Source of the DNA: Brachynemurus nebulosus
Taxonomy: Eukaryota; Arthropoda; Insecta; Neuroptera; Myrmeleontidae
NCBI GenBank assembly: GCA_035578155.1
Contig: JAPWDM010000066.1
Coordinates: 248,001-312,000 of the forward strand
Reading direction: 5' to 3'
Length of the DNA stretch: 64,000 bases
Position 1 is the stretch's first letter; every line of letters starts with the position of its first letter. The notes beneath the pieces are model-generated. The model worked only from the letters and a program-made list of their open reading frames with translations, was not told the origin of the DNA and ran no database searches. Of this stretch, positions 23,536-39,376 are shown in pieces. Both the position numbers and the translations under genes were made by a program.

Positions 23536-23681
23536 TCAAATTTTCGCGACAATTTTTCATCAGGCCAAAAAAAATAATTCTGCAGATAAATAAAATTAAC
23601 TTTCTAATTATCATGCGTAACAATTTAACTCTCCTTTTTATTTATAAAATTGTGTGGGTTCAGTAAACTTATTTTTAAAAA

Positions 23682-27794
<4,113 letters not shown>

Positions 27795-29225
27795 AAACGT
27801 TATAGTTCCAAGCAATACGTAATAGGGACATGCGTTTTAAAACTGCAATAAAAGTTTGATACCATTTTTATAAAAAAAATTAAATCAAAAATTAAAGTAA
27901 ATGTAGGTTGGTTATTTAAATAGGAGTTATAAACTTTATTTAAATAAAATAAATGACAGTACCTTCATTCTGTATATAGTTTCAACCTTCCTTATTGTGG
28001 AGACAACTTTAATTTTTGAAGGACCTAAAAAGTAGAATTACCCACATACATATTATTCGTACGTCTGTATGTATAGCAAAGCACCATAAAATACTGGATG
28101 CAACATCTCGATTGCATATCCAACAGAATATACATAGTTACATACTTACATACCATTCCTACTGTGCGACCATGCTATCACCTTTTTCACTTATGTATTG
28201 TTCTCTTCTCTGTTCTTATCGTAAGAGCTAATGGAAGCATTTTTTGTATTAAATACATATTGTAAGGATATAACAATGTACAGTTGACAAGTTTAAGTAT
28301 AGATGTCGTTAGAATTGATACTATGAACTAAAATTTAAAATGAGCAACTGTTTAGCAATAAACGTATAATGCACATGTAAGGTTGATTTACTATTACATA
28401 TTTGTTAATAAAATTTGAAAATATTTAGAAATTGGTGTTTTTTCTCAAAATTCTATTGGACAGCATCATTTATCAAAATTAGTTCCGTGTTAACAGAGGA
28501 GTCTTTAGTAGCATATTTAATTAACTAATATTAGGTTATCCAGGTATGATAATAAAGGGCACATTTTTTGTATGTCGGATCATAACAATAAATGGTTCGC
28601 ATTAATTGTAGCCTTTTACTCAATAGAGTGTTTGTTTTTATACAATAGCTACTCGCATATATTTTGTATATAATATTTCATCAAGTTTTCATTTATTGCT
28701 CTGTCAACAGAACAAATTTATTTTATAATAATAAACTTTTGAAATCTAGGTATAAGTTGGTAGGTATCAACCGTAAATGAGTGTAAGAGATCTATAAGAT
28801 ACGAAATAGTTTTTTATACGGGATCCACGCAACGACATTAATACAGAAGAAAGTGAGACAGTACTTTGTCTTTCTTTTTATTATTATTAATTTAATATAG
28901 TTACAATTTATTTTTATTTTTAGTCAAATAGGGAATAAAATTTATAAGTTAGGAAAAATATTTTTTTACTTTTATATGCTACATATTACATTAAATCTAT
29001 AATAATCACTGATTGTAGGGAAAATTATTGGCGTAAGTATAACTTGCACTTGACGCTTTTTTTTTGGTGTAAAGCTTAATGAAATTTTAATAGGAATAAA
29101 ATTATCAAAGCTAACTTAACATTCGGCATTTTAGACAGATCTTAAAAAATCGGCTACAATAAACGTTCTTATAAATTCATGCATCTAAATGATTTTTATT
29201 TTATTTAAGTATTACTATTTGAGCT
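27795..29225. other. AT-rich spacer, nothing recognised
   Basis: Contains a 71-codon frame (28016-28231) without recognisable motifs and many ACATAC words. No element ends were detected. Confidence 0.4.
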
Positions 29226-29229
29226 TTAA

Positions 29230-29388
29230 CATGTTCAATGCCGATTACGCGACATCGCGTGAAACGGTTACTTTATTATATGGCCAGTCATGCGATATCG
29301 CGTGATAAATATAAGAACCTATACTTATTCATCATAAAATATTTGGCCATCTCACAAACTCTATATTCTTAGCTTGGCAATGAAAGTG
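29230..29388. mobile_element. piggyBac-like MITE (159 bp)
   Basis: TTAA at 29226-29229 and again at 29389-29392 flank ends CATGTTCAATGCCG and (complement) CACTTTCATTGCC. An exact TTAA duplication with short inverted ends is the piggyBac signature. ACATCGCGTGA/ATATCGCGTGA are internal direct repeats. Too short to code. Confidence 0.6.
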
Positions 29389-29525
29389 TTAATAATCTTT
29401 CACTACCAACTATTTTGATAACATGTACTTACTTTAGATACAAGCCAAATCAACTAAAAATGGTCTGATATCATCAAGCAAATGCAACAAATGAAGCAAA
29501 ATCCTTTTCCTTTTTATTATTTTTA

Positions 29526-30262
29526 GGGTAAGTGCGGGAGAGATGCCGCAGTAGCCATAGTTCGTCCGTTGATTGATAGATAGCGCTATTAATGGATTAT
29601 ATGTTTAAAATAAGTTACTTATTGAAGCTGTATATGGTAACATTTATTTTTAGTCCATCAGTTTAGTAATTATCCAACTTTTAATTATTAATAAGCAAGT
29701 TCTTTAACAAAATATTTTATCAAGCATTTAATTCATTAGAATTTAAGAATGTATATTTCATTGTTTTAATGAAAATGAGTTTTGTTATTAATTTAGGTCT
29801 TTTTTAAAAGTACTGTATAAAATTTTAGGTTGGAACTCCGCACTATGCTTGCTATAGCAACATGCGGCATCTATCCCAACAAAAAGGAGCGATGCCGCAT
29901 TTAAAGTTGGTATAGATGCCGCATCATATTACATGTTACAAACATAGACTAGACATAAACGTTAATTATGCAATTTTTTTTGGACTGTAAATTATGCCAC
30001 GTAAATATAAAATATCCATTAATGGATCAGGAAGAGCCTTCATTTTAGTGAAGATAACGAAAATAATGATGATTGCCTGTGTAATGAATGTTTTGAAAGG
30101 TACTCAGAAACAAAAAAAAAGTTGACTGGTTCAGATGTATAAAGTGCCAAAAATGATTACATATTTACATTTATTGTGTACCAAATTTCAAATCAATTAA
30201 ATGCATACTTTAAGAATTATCAAGTGTTTTCAAAATGTGCGGCATCTCTCCCGCATTCACCC
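29526..30262 (+). mobile_element. pogo-like (Tc1/mariner superfamily) deletion derivative
   Basis: Inverted ends GGGTAAGTGCGGGAGAGATG and (complement) GGGTGAATGCGGGAGAGATG are flanked by TA (29524-29525, 30263-30264). From about 30047 a broken frame reads C-L-C-N-E-C-F-E-R-Y-S, then after a +1 shift D-W-F-R-C-I-K-C-Q-K, a stop where Trp is expected, and L-H. This is a Cys/His zinc-binding tail of the kind found at the C-terminus of many insect pogo-type transposases. The rest of the transposase is deleted. GATGCCGCA words are scattered inside. Confidence 0.65.
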
Positions 30263-30264
30263 TA

Positions 30265-32434
30265 TATTAGAATAGCTATAGTAACTTAGGGTTGAATGAT
30301 AAATGTGGCTTCATTTATTAATGACGTTAGACAATTTTTAGTTGATTTAACCTGTTAACTAGCAGGAATTAACTGTGAAATCTATAAGTTTAGTATTAAT
30401 TGATACTAGTGTTGGTTTTGAATTACCAATTCAAGTAACATACCGTGAATACCTCTAACTTTACCTATTGAACATAACTTTATCATACCGCAGTTTTTGT
30501 TAAAAAAATTTAAAATTTCATTCCTTATTATTATAAGCCATAAAGTCATTGAAATTCAGATATTTCTGAAGCATTTTTTTCGTAACACAGTTATTTCTAA
30601 CAAACTACTAGTATTCTACAAATTTTTTTGACGTTCTTAGCTGCCATTTATTTAAATCATTAGCTTGTTTTCAGTTTATATGGTATTCCTATTTTTCAAA
30701 AATTTGCAAACTTTACTTGGTACTTTAGAATACACTAGGTACAGTAAGTTCCGGTGCCAGGTACCTATAATAGGTACTTTAAAACTTGAAATTATATTTC
30801 AAATATTTCTTGAAATTACATTTTTCAAGCTGGTCGACATGATATCTCAAGTTCTATTTATCCAGTCGGCTTCAAATTCGGCATGCAATTTCAATACATG
30901 TTGTTTGGCGGTAGGGGCCACGGATATTGCAAAATTTTAATTTTTACTGCTTAAAAAAAATAAAAAATTTTCATTGTAATTCTTGCTAAAACAACAACCT
31001 TCCTAAACCAGGATCATTTCCTTTTTTTTTTAAATGAGCATAAACACCGAAATCATGTCAACCAACACATTATTTTTTTGCATGGCTATGTTAAAATGGC
31101 TATAAGTCCTTGAGTTTTCATTTTTTGTACGAAATTTTTTTTATATGTTCTTGAAATATCAATCAATAGATGGTAAAAAAAAGGATAGTAAATATATTAA
31201 TGGTTTGTTTTTTATTAATTCCAAAAAAAAAAAAATAAAACCGAAATGTTTGTTTTTTAGACTAGAAGACCCCTTTAAATATTTTAAATTTATATTAAGG
31301 TAAACAATTATCTTTTATTAGTGAATAACGTTGTCAAAATTTCGCCAGATTATTTTAGAATTAATAGAACTTTAAGTCGTTTAGTAGACCACATTGCTGA
31401 AGTTTGCATAAATAAACTTGCATCACCTTCCATATTCATTCATATCGTTGAAAATTATTAAACGTAACATGTACTACCATGGTTTAATGATGTATTTTGT
31501 CATACTTTACACCCAAACTATAATCATAAATAAGATACCATGTAATAGTAGTTTTAATCTATGCATCAGGCGTTACTAATTATTATAAACGTACTTAGTT
31601 ATAGTAACTTTATTTATTAGATAAATATCGTAATAATTTTCCAACTAAGGTGTTAACTTTTGTTCAAAACAAGGATTAACAAACCAAACTTTCTTCAACA
31701 TGAAAGTAAACTATAACAACTAATAAATAACTATATTGCCTAATAATAATAGTAAATTTATATTCCTAATAAATTTCGCCATGGTCGAAAACAATTTGTA
31801 TTAACTTTTTTTTTTGATGACACTCCATGTCAAAAACAAATATGTTCGTAGTAGGCAAAAAAAAAAATGGCACATCAAGCCAAGCCATAACATAATATAA
31901 AATTAAAATATATTCAAAAATATTAGCATAAATAACACATATTGAGGCGTTTGCTTGCAATGGCCAAAATGTTTTACATAAATTGGATATGAAACGTTGA
32001 TATTGAAGAACGTCGGCAGGAATCACCGGTGCCATGGCCATTTAGGTAATGCCGCACGCCCGTCGTTTGTTACGTAATGTTTCTACTACGATGAGTTTGC
32101 TACTCTGCTCGAGGTAGTCTCGTATCAACAAAGTAAGCATATAAGATGATATTGATGGTACTATCTTACTATGTATATATAGGTAGGTACTAAGCTACTG
32201 TTTACTAGACATAGAAACATACTCTAGTTCAAAAATCATTTATACGTGTATAATATTAAGCACCGATGGCGGCTTATAACTTTATTTTCTCTGTACAATC
32301 TGAAACAAAGTTCTAAACTATAGTCTCCTAAAAGTGGATTATTCCGACAATCTCTCTGTTTAATATGGTTCTATTTTTTTTGCATGTTACTTTTTTAAGA
32401 AAATAAAATGCATACTTTCTATTATCCTGTACTC
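30265..32434. other. 2.2-kb spacer, no gene recognised
   Basis: There are a 91-codon plus-strand frame (30665-30940) and a 91-codon minus-strand frame (31766-32041, with a hydrophobic middle and Met-Ala-Met-Ala start). Neither matches a family I know and neither has splice context I can defend. Repeat ends were not seen, so this is a candidate for old, decayed or genuinely single-copy DNA. Confidence 0.35.
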
Positions 32435-33380
32435 CAGAGGTTTCCACACTGAGTAGCGCTCTCCCCAGGGGGGCGCGAAATGTTTACCAGGGGCGCGCAG
32501 GTTAATTGGAAATATCGTCGTCGTTTTGATAAGATCATGGTTTTAAGAAATAAGCACTCAAACATAATTACCAAATAATAGACATTTTATTTCAATGGGT
32601 CTTTTTTAGCAAAAAAAACACTATTTTTTCGATTTTTTTTATTTTTACAATATAAAAAAATATAATTTATTTCAATTTTTGGCATATTATTACCTATATA
32701 TTATTTTGAGACGCTGTAAAAAAATTGCTATGAAAAAAAAAGAATAATTAAGCCATTGGCAGCTAGTTTTTGAAAATCGTTGATTTTTCCCCATAGGCAG
32801 AGTAACTCGTTAAATTCTTACCTAAAATAAAAATTTTTTTCTGTTAGTAGATGCTTATGGCTTGTACTTGAACGAAAAATTACTGTTTCAGTTCATTACA
32901 ACTCATTTTAAAAGCAGAAAATCAACCAAAAACACGAAAATTTTTACCATAAATCAAAATTTTTTGTTTAAAACACTGCCAGAAGTTGAAATTTCATTTT
33001 TTTTAAATCCCTTTGTTCAAGTACAAGCCATAAGTATTTACTAATAGAAAAAAGCTGCCAAAAGTTGGAATAAATTAGGTTTTTTTGTTAAAAAAAATCC
33101 TTGTAACCGCTTAACGCACATTTTTCTGCTCACTGCTATACATAATACTTTAACAATAACAATTCTCAAGCGGTTAGAGTCATCTTAGCGCGTAATTATC
33201 GAATACGTGTCTGATCAACGGTTTCCTCTCAAGTGTTCTATAAACCTGCCCTTCCGCTCAGAATAGGAGTTTTTTCAGTAAAAAAATAATTTATGTATTT
33301 CAATTTTTTCAAGAGGGGGAGCGGCAGAGGTAAAATTTTTTATAGGGGAGGCGTTAGTGTATAAAGTTTGGAAATCGCTG
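32435..33380 (+). mobile_element. hAT non-autonomous element (946 bp), intact
   Basis: Ends are CAGAGGTTTCCACACT and (complement) CAGCGATTTCCAAACT, with a perfect 8-bp target duplication CTGTACTC at 32427-32434 and 33381-33388. GC-rich subterminal blocks (GGGGGCGCGAAATG, GGGGCGCGCAGG) follow. Inside, ATGGCTTGTACTTGAAC (about 32857) and its complement (about 33016) form an inner inverted repeat. A second, inverted copy lies at 40445-43053. The 60-codon frame at 32862-33044 lies between the inner repeats and is not convincing. Confidence 0.9.
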
Positions 33381-33388
33381 CTGTACTC

Positions 33389-33660
33389 TGTAAAATTTAG
33401 ACACGTTCAATTAACAGGGATTCGATTCATTTAAAACCATGAAATCATTTTCCTCAAGTTTTAGAAAAAATCAACATCTAACATCTTGCTAAGTCTTGAT
33501 TTTTCTATGAACCGTGCCCAATTTATGACCGATAAAATTTTAAAAATTTCCTCACACGAATTAGGTTGGCTTTTTTTCTACTAACTGCTATCGATAATAA
33601 TAAAGAAAAAGCGACATCCTGTAAAACGAAATCAGAGAAATATAGATCGAAGAACAAAAA
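33389..33660. other. Spacer, nothing recognised
   Basis: AT-rich flank of the hAT element, with no motif seen. Confidence 0.3.
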
Positions 33661-33969
33661 TTAAAGATCCACTTGTCAAAAAATAAAAACAGATTTAAAA
33701 CAATAATTGCCAATCTAACATATTTCGGCCCTCGGGCCATCTTCAGAAATTATGGCAAAAATGTTTGTTATGCAAAAACAACAAAATTAAAAAGAAATTA
33801 TAAAAGTCAAAAAATTTTGAAAGAACATATCAAGCAGGTGCAGAACTGCACACCAAGCCGGTATGGAGTCATAGAAAGAATAATTCAACGAAATTGTGAA
33901 ACAAAGGATTTTGTAGAATTCAAAATAGAGTGTTTTCCAAACGAAAAGAGATCAAAATACGGTCAATGA
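33661..33969 (+). mobile_element. Penelope-like tail fragment
   Basis: The phrase CATATTTCGGCCCTCGGGCCATCTTCAGAAA (33719-33749) is the signature sentence seen near the ends of Penelope-like elements. A 98-codon frame (33673-33969) runs through it and ends in Lys/Arg-rich sequence (IIQRNCETKDF). I recognise no catalytic motif. Boundaries are approximate. Confidence 0.4.
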
Positions 33970-36150
33970 AAACAATAATTTAAACAAAGCACACAAACAC
34001 ATAATTGTACACTGAGATTTTTAACAATATTGTAGATAAATTCTATTTTGAAATTTGAAAATATAGATAATATAATTATTATCTAATTAGAAACTTGAAA
34101 CAAAGAAACACTGAATAATATTATTTTTAAGGTAATTGCACTACAGATGTTAACATGTCGAATTTTCCCGCGTCGAAATATTAAACCTGCATTAAACCTA
34201 CATTACTGCTTTTAATTGAATTAAATAGGGTTAAAGTAGTTTCAGAATTACATGTAAAAAAAGCCTACATTAAGCCTACATGTTGTCGCAAAATGACAGA
34301 TTCTCCACTTATAGTGTCAAAGTAGTATCTCTACTGACCCTACAATACTGCTCCTTGACCCTTAAAATCAGGTGTAGTGAGGCTGGAAGGAGGTTCTTAA
34401 CCGTATACATACAATGCACTAATACATACACGCATACGTACATACATACATCCATACATACATACACACATGCATGATAGGGTTTTAAAATGAATGCAAA
34501 AGTATTTTATTATTTTACTGTTTATTAATTTTAAGTTTATACATTAATCACAATAAAAATTAAAATTTTGACCTATGTATTACAATATTTTAAACACTAT
34601 TTCTATGGTAATATTTTTTTTTATAATTTTTTTAATAATAACAATTCTATGTATATTTGACAATTAATTTAATTGTTTGATTCTTGTTAATAAAATATAA
34701 ACAATTAAAATAAAGAAAGCAATTTTCGAAGTGGAAAAAGTTAATTTACCTGATGTAAAACGAAATTAAAAATATCTAAAAAAACGGTCGTTTTTGCCGC
34801 CGAGAATATTTTGTCCCCCTACACTTTGAAAGCCTGAACAGACCGTTATTATACAGTTCAAAAGAATAACCATGATGTATCCAAATTTTTCTTTTCGTTT
34901 TTACGTAATAATTATTGATATTTATGTCAAAATGTCCTTAAATGTCTTATATAAATCAACTATAAGCTTTCCATTTTTCCTACTAAAAATGATTTTCCCT
35001 CAATATTTTCACAGATAATTTGACGAAAATAATAAGCCCCGCCCCTAGAACCTCCGAATCGCCAAAACCGAAACTTGAATTAGGGGAATTTTCCCCTTAA
35101 AACTAGATTTAGCCGACTTAGGACTCGATTTTTTGGCGATATCTGAATATGTACATAAATATATATACCTATCCTTGTCTGTTCTTAGCAAATTTTTATT
35201 TTTTAAAAATTCAAGTTTGTCGAGGAAACACGATACGTCATTCCTTCATACATACCAAACTAGTAAAACCACTTGAAGGGGAGACTGCAATAGGAGAACA
35301 CACCCCGTCAACCAAACTACGTATATTAGTAATATATATGGTAATATTGACAATCCATGAGCGTCATTCTTACATGTTTACAGTGAATACAGTATATGTA
35401 TAATTATGTACCATATGTAAAGTATTGTTCTATATTATACTCATATGAAACATATTATCTAATATAATTTTGCATGTAATACTTTTAGTATACAATAAAT
35501 ATTTTATAATATGTATAGTCAGAATTACTTTTTATTTATTCAGCATTTATGTTTCCAATATTTAAAAAATATCTTAAATCTTTTTGTTCAAAAACCGCCA
35601 ATGCTCAGTCAAACAAGAAACTAAAGGGGAACAGAAGAGTTCTGTGGCAATAAATAACATGCCACCTGCTGTGCCCATAATAACTAAAGCCCGGACCTAT
35701 AGTGCAGGTCATAAATTATCCTGTCAAAAATTGCCGGAAAAACGTATCACCATTCGTTAGAAGCGGCACATAATTTATCTATTTTTCATAAATACATTTA
35801 TAATTTTTTTCTAAATGCGCTCTATAGTTTGTGTGGCACGAACTAAAGAGGTACTCTACAAATATATTTTGTTTTGAAAACAATAAAATTTCATATCAAC
35901 AACATAGTCGCTCAATTTAAGTTTGTAACATCGCTCGCGGACGAACGAACACAGTTTAATTTGATCAACTGCATGTGAATTATGTAAACAACCATTTGAA
36001 GAAAACATTTTTTTTCATACACTGAAGCTATAAATCATTCTGTCAAAAAATCGAATTGTTTGAAAAACATATATGAGAGGAGCGTAGTCTTGTAAATTTT
36101 TATGAGGAGATATTTCTTGTACAAAGATACAGATAAATTAAAACTATTAC
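33970..36150. other. AT-rich spacer with small simple repeats, no gene recognised
   Basis: Holds a (CATA)n-like microsatellite at 34405-34478 and ACCTGCATTAAACCTACATTA-type repeated words at 34180-34290. A GCCGAGAATATTTTGT match to the palindrome at 43.2 kb lies at 34799-34814. An 84-codon frame (35149-35403) has no recognised family. Confidence 0.4.
34405..34478. repeat. (CATA)n-type microsatellite
   Basis: Imperfect CATA/CATG units with ACGC interruptions. Confidence 0.85.
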
Positions 36151-36960
36151 ATAATTCGATTTCACCACTGGGTTGGTCATCGAAAAGATGCTTGAATAGC
36201 GAAATCTGGCAAAAGTTCTAGAATATTTTTTCAATAATCAGAAAAGATATAAAAAATCCTTAATCAATGGATTGACCAACGAAAAAGTAATCAAGTACCG
36301 ATATTTAGAATAAGTTCTAGAATATTCTTTTTGGAAATTAGAAAAAATATCGAATATCTGATTTCACCACCAAATTTTTCATCGAAAAGCGATCAATTAA
36401 CGGAATTCGGCAAAAGTTCGAGAATATTCTATTCTGAAAATAGAAAATATATCCAAAAACCAACTTCACCATTGGTTTGGGCATCAAAAAAGTGTCCAAA
36501 TAGCAGAATCCGTCAAAAGTTCTAGAATATTCTTTTTGGAAATCAGAAAAATTATTGAAAATTTGGCATCACCATCAGATTGTTCATCAAAAAGGTAACC
36601 AAAAAATGAAATTCGGTAAAAGTTCTAGAATATTCTATGTGAAAATCAGATAAGATAACCAAAACTTGTTTTCACCATCGAATTAGTTAGTTAAAAAGGA
36701 TCCATGTAGCGAAATTTAACGAAAGTTCGAGAATGTTCTATCTGGAAATCAGCAAAGATTACGAAAATTTTACTTCACCATTTGTTTAGTCATCGAAAAA
36801 CAAATTGAATACAGGTGAGAAGATTTGACAAAAGTTTCTATTCGAAAATTAATAAAGATGTCAAAAAACCAATATCAGTATTAGAAGAACTATTATAAAA
36901 GCTAAATAAAGATATTTAACAAAAGTTTTAGAATGTTCTGTTCGAGAACTAACAAAGATA
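36151..36960 (+). repeat. ~103-bp satellite with heat-shock-element triplets
   Basis: About eight degenerate tandem units. The core TTCTAGAATATTC (or TTCGAGAATATTC / TTCGAGAATGTTC) occurs at 36315, 36417, 36520, 36623 and 36726, spaced 102-103 bp. Weaker versions are at about 36216, 36827 and 36923. Each good core is TTC-nn-GAA-nn-TTC, a perfect three-block heat shock element. Units also share a TTCACCA...CATCGAAAAG phrase. No coding potential. Confidence 0.85.
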
Positions 36961-37750
36961 ACGAATTATTTATCATAAACTGCTCATAATTGATGAATTT
37001 AGGCTCCATTAGTCCCATTGATTTGGTCAACGATACTGTATTTTTAAAAGAAATGACAAATCGTTACTTTTCGCAATCGTAAACTTTAATCGTAAATATC
37101 TCCTAAACGGTGCGTCGTAGCTCAAAAATAACGAAATTTTTGAAGGCTTAAGCGAAGCAAGTTGTGGGTATTCCGAACGGATTGCGACTGTCAAAACCTA
37201 GTTTTCGTTATCGAAAATTATCGATACCGCGTAACTTGTCATAAGTTGGTTATAACTAGTTAATTTAGGCTCTGTTAGTCCCATTGACCTGGTTAGTAAC
37301 AGAACAATTTTTTAAAAAACAATTTTTCGTTAACTTTCGCTATCGAAAACTTTAATCGTAAATATCTCGTAAACGGTGCGTCCTAGCTCAAAAATAACGA
37401 AATTTTTGAAGGCTTAAGCGAAGCAAGTTGTGGGTATTCCGAACGGATTGCGACTGTCAAAACCTACTTTTCGTTATCGAAAATTATCGATACCGCGTAA
37501 CTTGTCATAAGTTGGTTATAACTAGTTAATTTAGGCTCTGTTAGTCCCATTGATCTGGTTAGTAACAGAACAATTTTTTAAAAAACAATTTTCCGTTAAC
37601 TTTCGCTATCGAAAACTTTAATCGTAAATATCTCCTAAACGGTGCGTCGTAGCTCAAAAATAACGAAATTTTTGAAGGCTTAAGCGAAGCAAGTTGTGGG
37701 TATTCCGAACGGATTGCGACTGTCAAAACCAACTTTTCGTTATCGAACAT
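36961..37750 (+). repeat. 266-bp satellite, about three units
   Basis: The phrase TGAAGGCTTAAGCGAAGC occurs at 37141, 37407 and 37673, exactly 266 bp apart. Units are nearly identical after a diverged first junction near 36961. They contain ATCGATACCGCGTAACTTG and TCCTAAACGGTGCGTC. The array adjoins the 103-bp satellite directly. Confidence 0.9.
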
Positions 37751-38062
37751 CAAGGCATCTAGCCAGTATTGGACTACTGTTTTGTTGAAAATTAATACCT
37801 ATGTTAATAAGATGTGCTACACTTCACTGAAAGTATCATTTTTCTTTGCATTTACATGATAACAATTAAAATTTATAAATGACTCTAGATTTTGAAATTA
37901 CAGTTTATTTTCATTTTTTAACCCCTCATACTTGTTATTTATAGTGCACTATAGTGTCCGGGCTCTACCTATGTATTTTGTTGACTTGTTCTTTTATTTA
38001 TTGTTTTATGTGTTTCTTATTCTAGGAATGGTTTGTGTGCAGGCTGAAAACATTCATCAGGA
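37751..38062. other. Spacer, nothing recognised
   Basis: AT-rich, with no repeat boundary or coding motif. Confidence 0.3.
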
Positions 38063-38066
38063 TTAA

Positions 38067-38865
38067 CAGGGGTGAACTTTTTTTTTAAGGTACACTATAT
38101 TTTTGGGTCAATGTTTATATATTTTGACATATAAAAGTCATTTGAAAGACTTTCTTTAAAAGTAATAGCCATTTAGAATACATTGTTTTTTTTTTGTTAA
38201 TTTAAATTTTTTGTAATAATATCAGTTTTTTTTTTGGTTTTAACAATCAATAAATAAATAATACAACATACTTCATGACTAATACCTATTTTACTTTAAT
38301 AATGTCACTATATTATACATACATATTTGCATCTTTCGATAAAAATTAACTGAAATTTAATTAATATTAAAAATATTTAAAATAATAAAATACATAGGTA
38401 CTTGAATAAATTCGCAATACCTACTCGTATGTATATTATGTGTGATGTACTGATGTACCTATTCTGCTGAGACGGTAAACTCATATTCAGAGAAAAGACA
38501 TTCATCTGGATTTGAGGACCGAATTAGGAAAATTTTTTAAACTAGTTCGTTCAAACTCAAAAATTACCTGTTTTTTACGCTGTAATGAGCGATTTTTCGA
38601 TAAAAAAATGTTTGTATTAAGTAATGTGAAAATTTAGTTCCATTATTTTTAGTTATATTTGAAAAAATAAAATTTTTTGGAAAACTTAAGAAATGTAATT
38701 GTTGAGAAAATAAGTGGTCTACTGTAAAGCAATAAATTAAGAAGATGTCAACTGTGATTATTACTTTTAAATAAAGTCTTTCAAATGACTTTTATATGTC
38801 ATAATATAATATATAAAAATTGACTCAAAAATATACTGTACCTTAAAAAAAAAAGTTCACCCCTG
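38067..38865. mobile_element. TTAA-flanked TIR element (799 bp), piggyBac-like
   Basis: Long inverted ends begin CAGGGGTGAACTTTTTTTT on both sides and match for about 100 bp (ATAAAAGTCATTTGAAAGAC and its complement), with TTAA at 38063-38066 and 38866-38869. A TTAA duplication suggests piggyBac, though piggyBac ends usually begin CCY, so the superfamily is provisional. No transposase. Confidence 0.65.
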
Positions 38866-39270
38866 TTAAAGACACGAAAGGACCACTGTCTGACATATTG
38901 TTTATATTATGTATGTATTCTGTTGTGTTTTGTGAATTATCTCTCTACCTGTGTAAGTAAGTGAGATATATTTGTTTTTAAATAATTATAAGAGAAATAG
39001 AAATATGTTTACATTAACTAACAACAGAAAATTTTTATATAACAATTGACATCTTTTTAATTTATTACTTTACAGTAGACCACTTATTTTCTCAACAGTT
39101 ATATTTCTTAATATTTTTGAAAAATTTTATTTTTTCAAATATAACTAAAAATAATGGAACTAAATTTTCACATTGCTTAATACAAACATTTTTCTATCAA
39201 AAAATTACTTATCACAGCATAAAAAATAGGTAATTTTTGAGATTGAACGAGCTAGTTTAAAAAATTTTCC
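38530..39270. repeat. Inverted repeat of ~230 bp
   Basis: 38530-38755 (AAATTTTTTAAACTAGTTCG to TTAAGAAGATGTCAA) is matched in reverse at 39042-39270. One arm lies inside the TTAA-flanked element and the other outside it, so the element inserted into or captured part of this older repeat. Confidence 0.6.
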
Positions 39271-39289
39271 GGCTAGTTTAAAAAATGGC

Positions 39290-39367
39290 GGTAATTGCTT
39301 GGCGGGCCGCATGAAAGCTTCCAAAGGGCCGCATGCGGACCGCGGGCCGCAGGTTGCCGACCCCTGA
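39290..39367 (-). mobile_element. hAT element right end
   Basis: GGGCCGCATGCGGACCGCGG and GCAGGTTGCCGACCCCTG, read inward as CAGGGGTCGGCAACCTGC, form a well-known hAT terminus. No matching left end lies in the window. Since a Helitron starts only 9 bp beyond it, the flank cannot confirm an 8-bp duplication. Confidence 0.6.
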
Positions 39368-39376
39368 TCTATAGTA

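Noticed and set aside
30665..30940. 91-codon plus-strand frame ending in a small Cys-rich stretch
   Set aside because: The Cys spacing fits no zinc-finger or toxin family I know, and there is no supporting context.
31766..32041. 91-codon minus-strand frame with hydrophobic middle
   Set aside because: No recognised family, signal or splice context, and the length is within chance for the frames seen in this AT-rich window. Left as an open possibility for an old exon.
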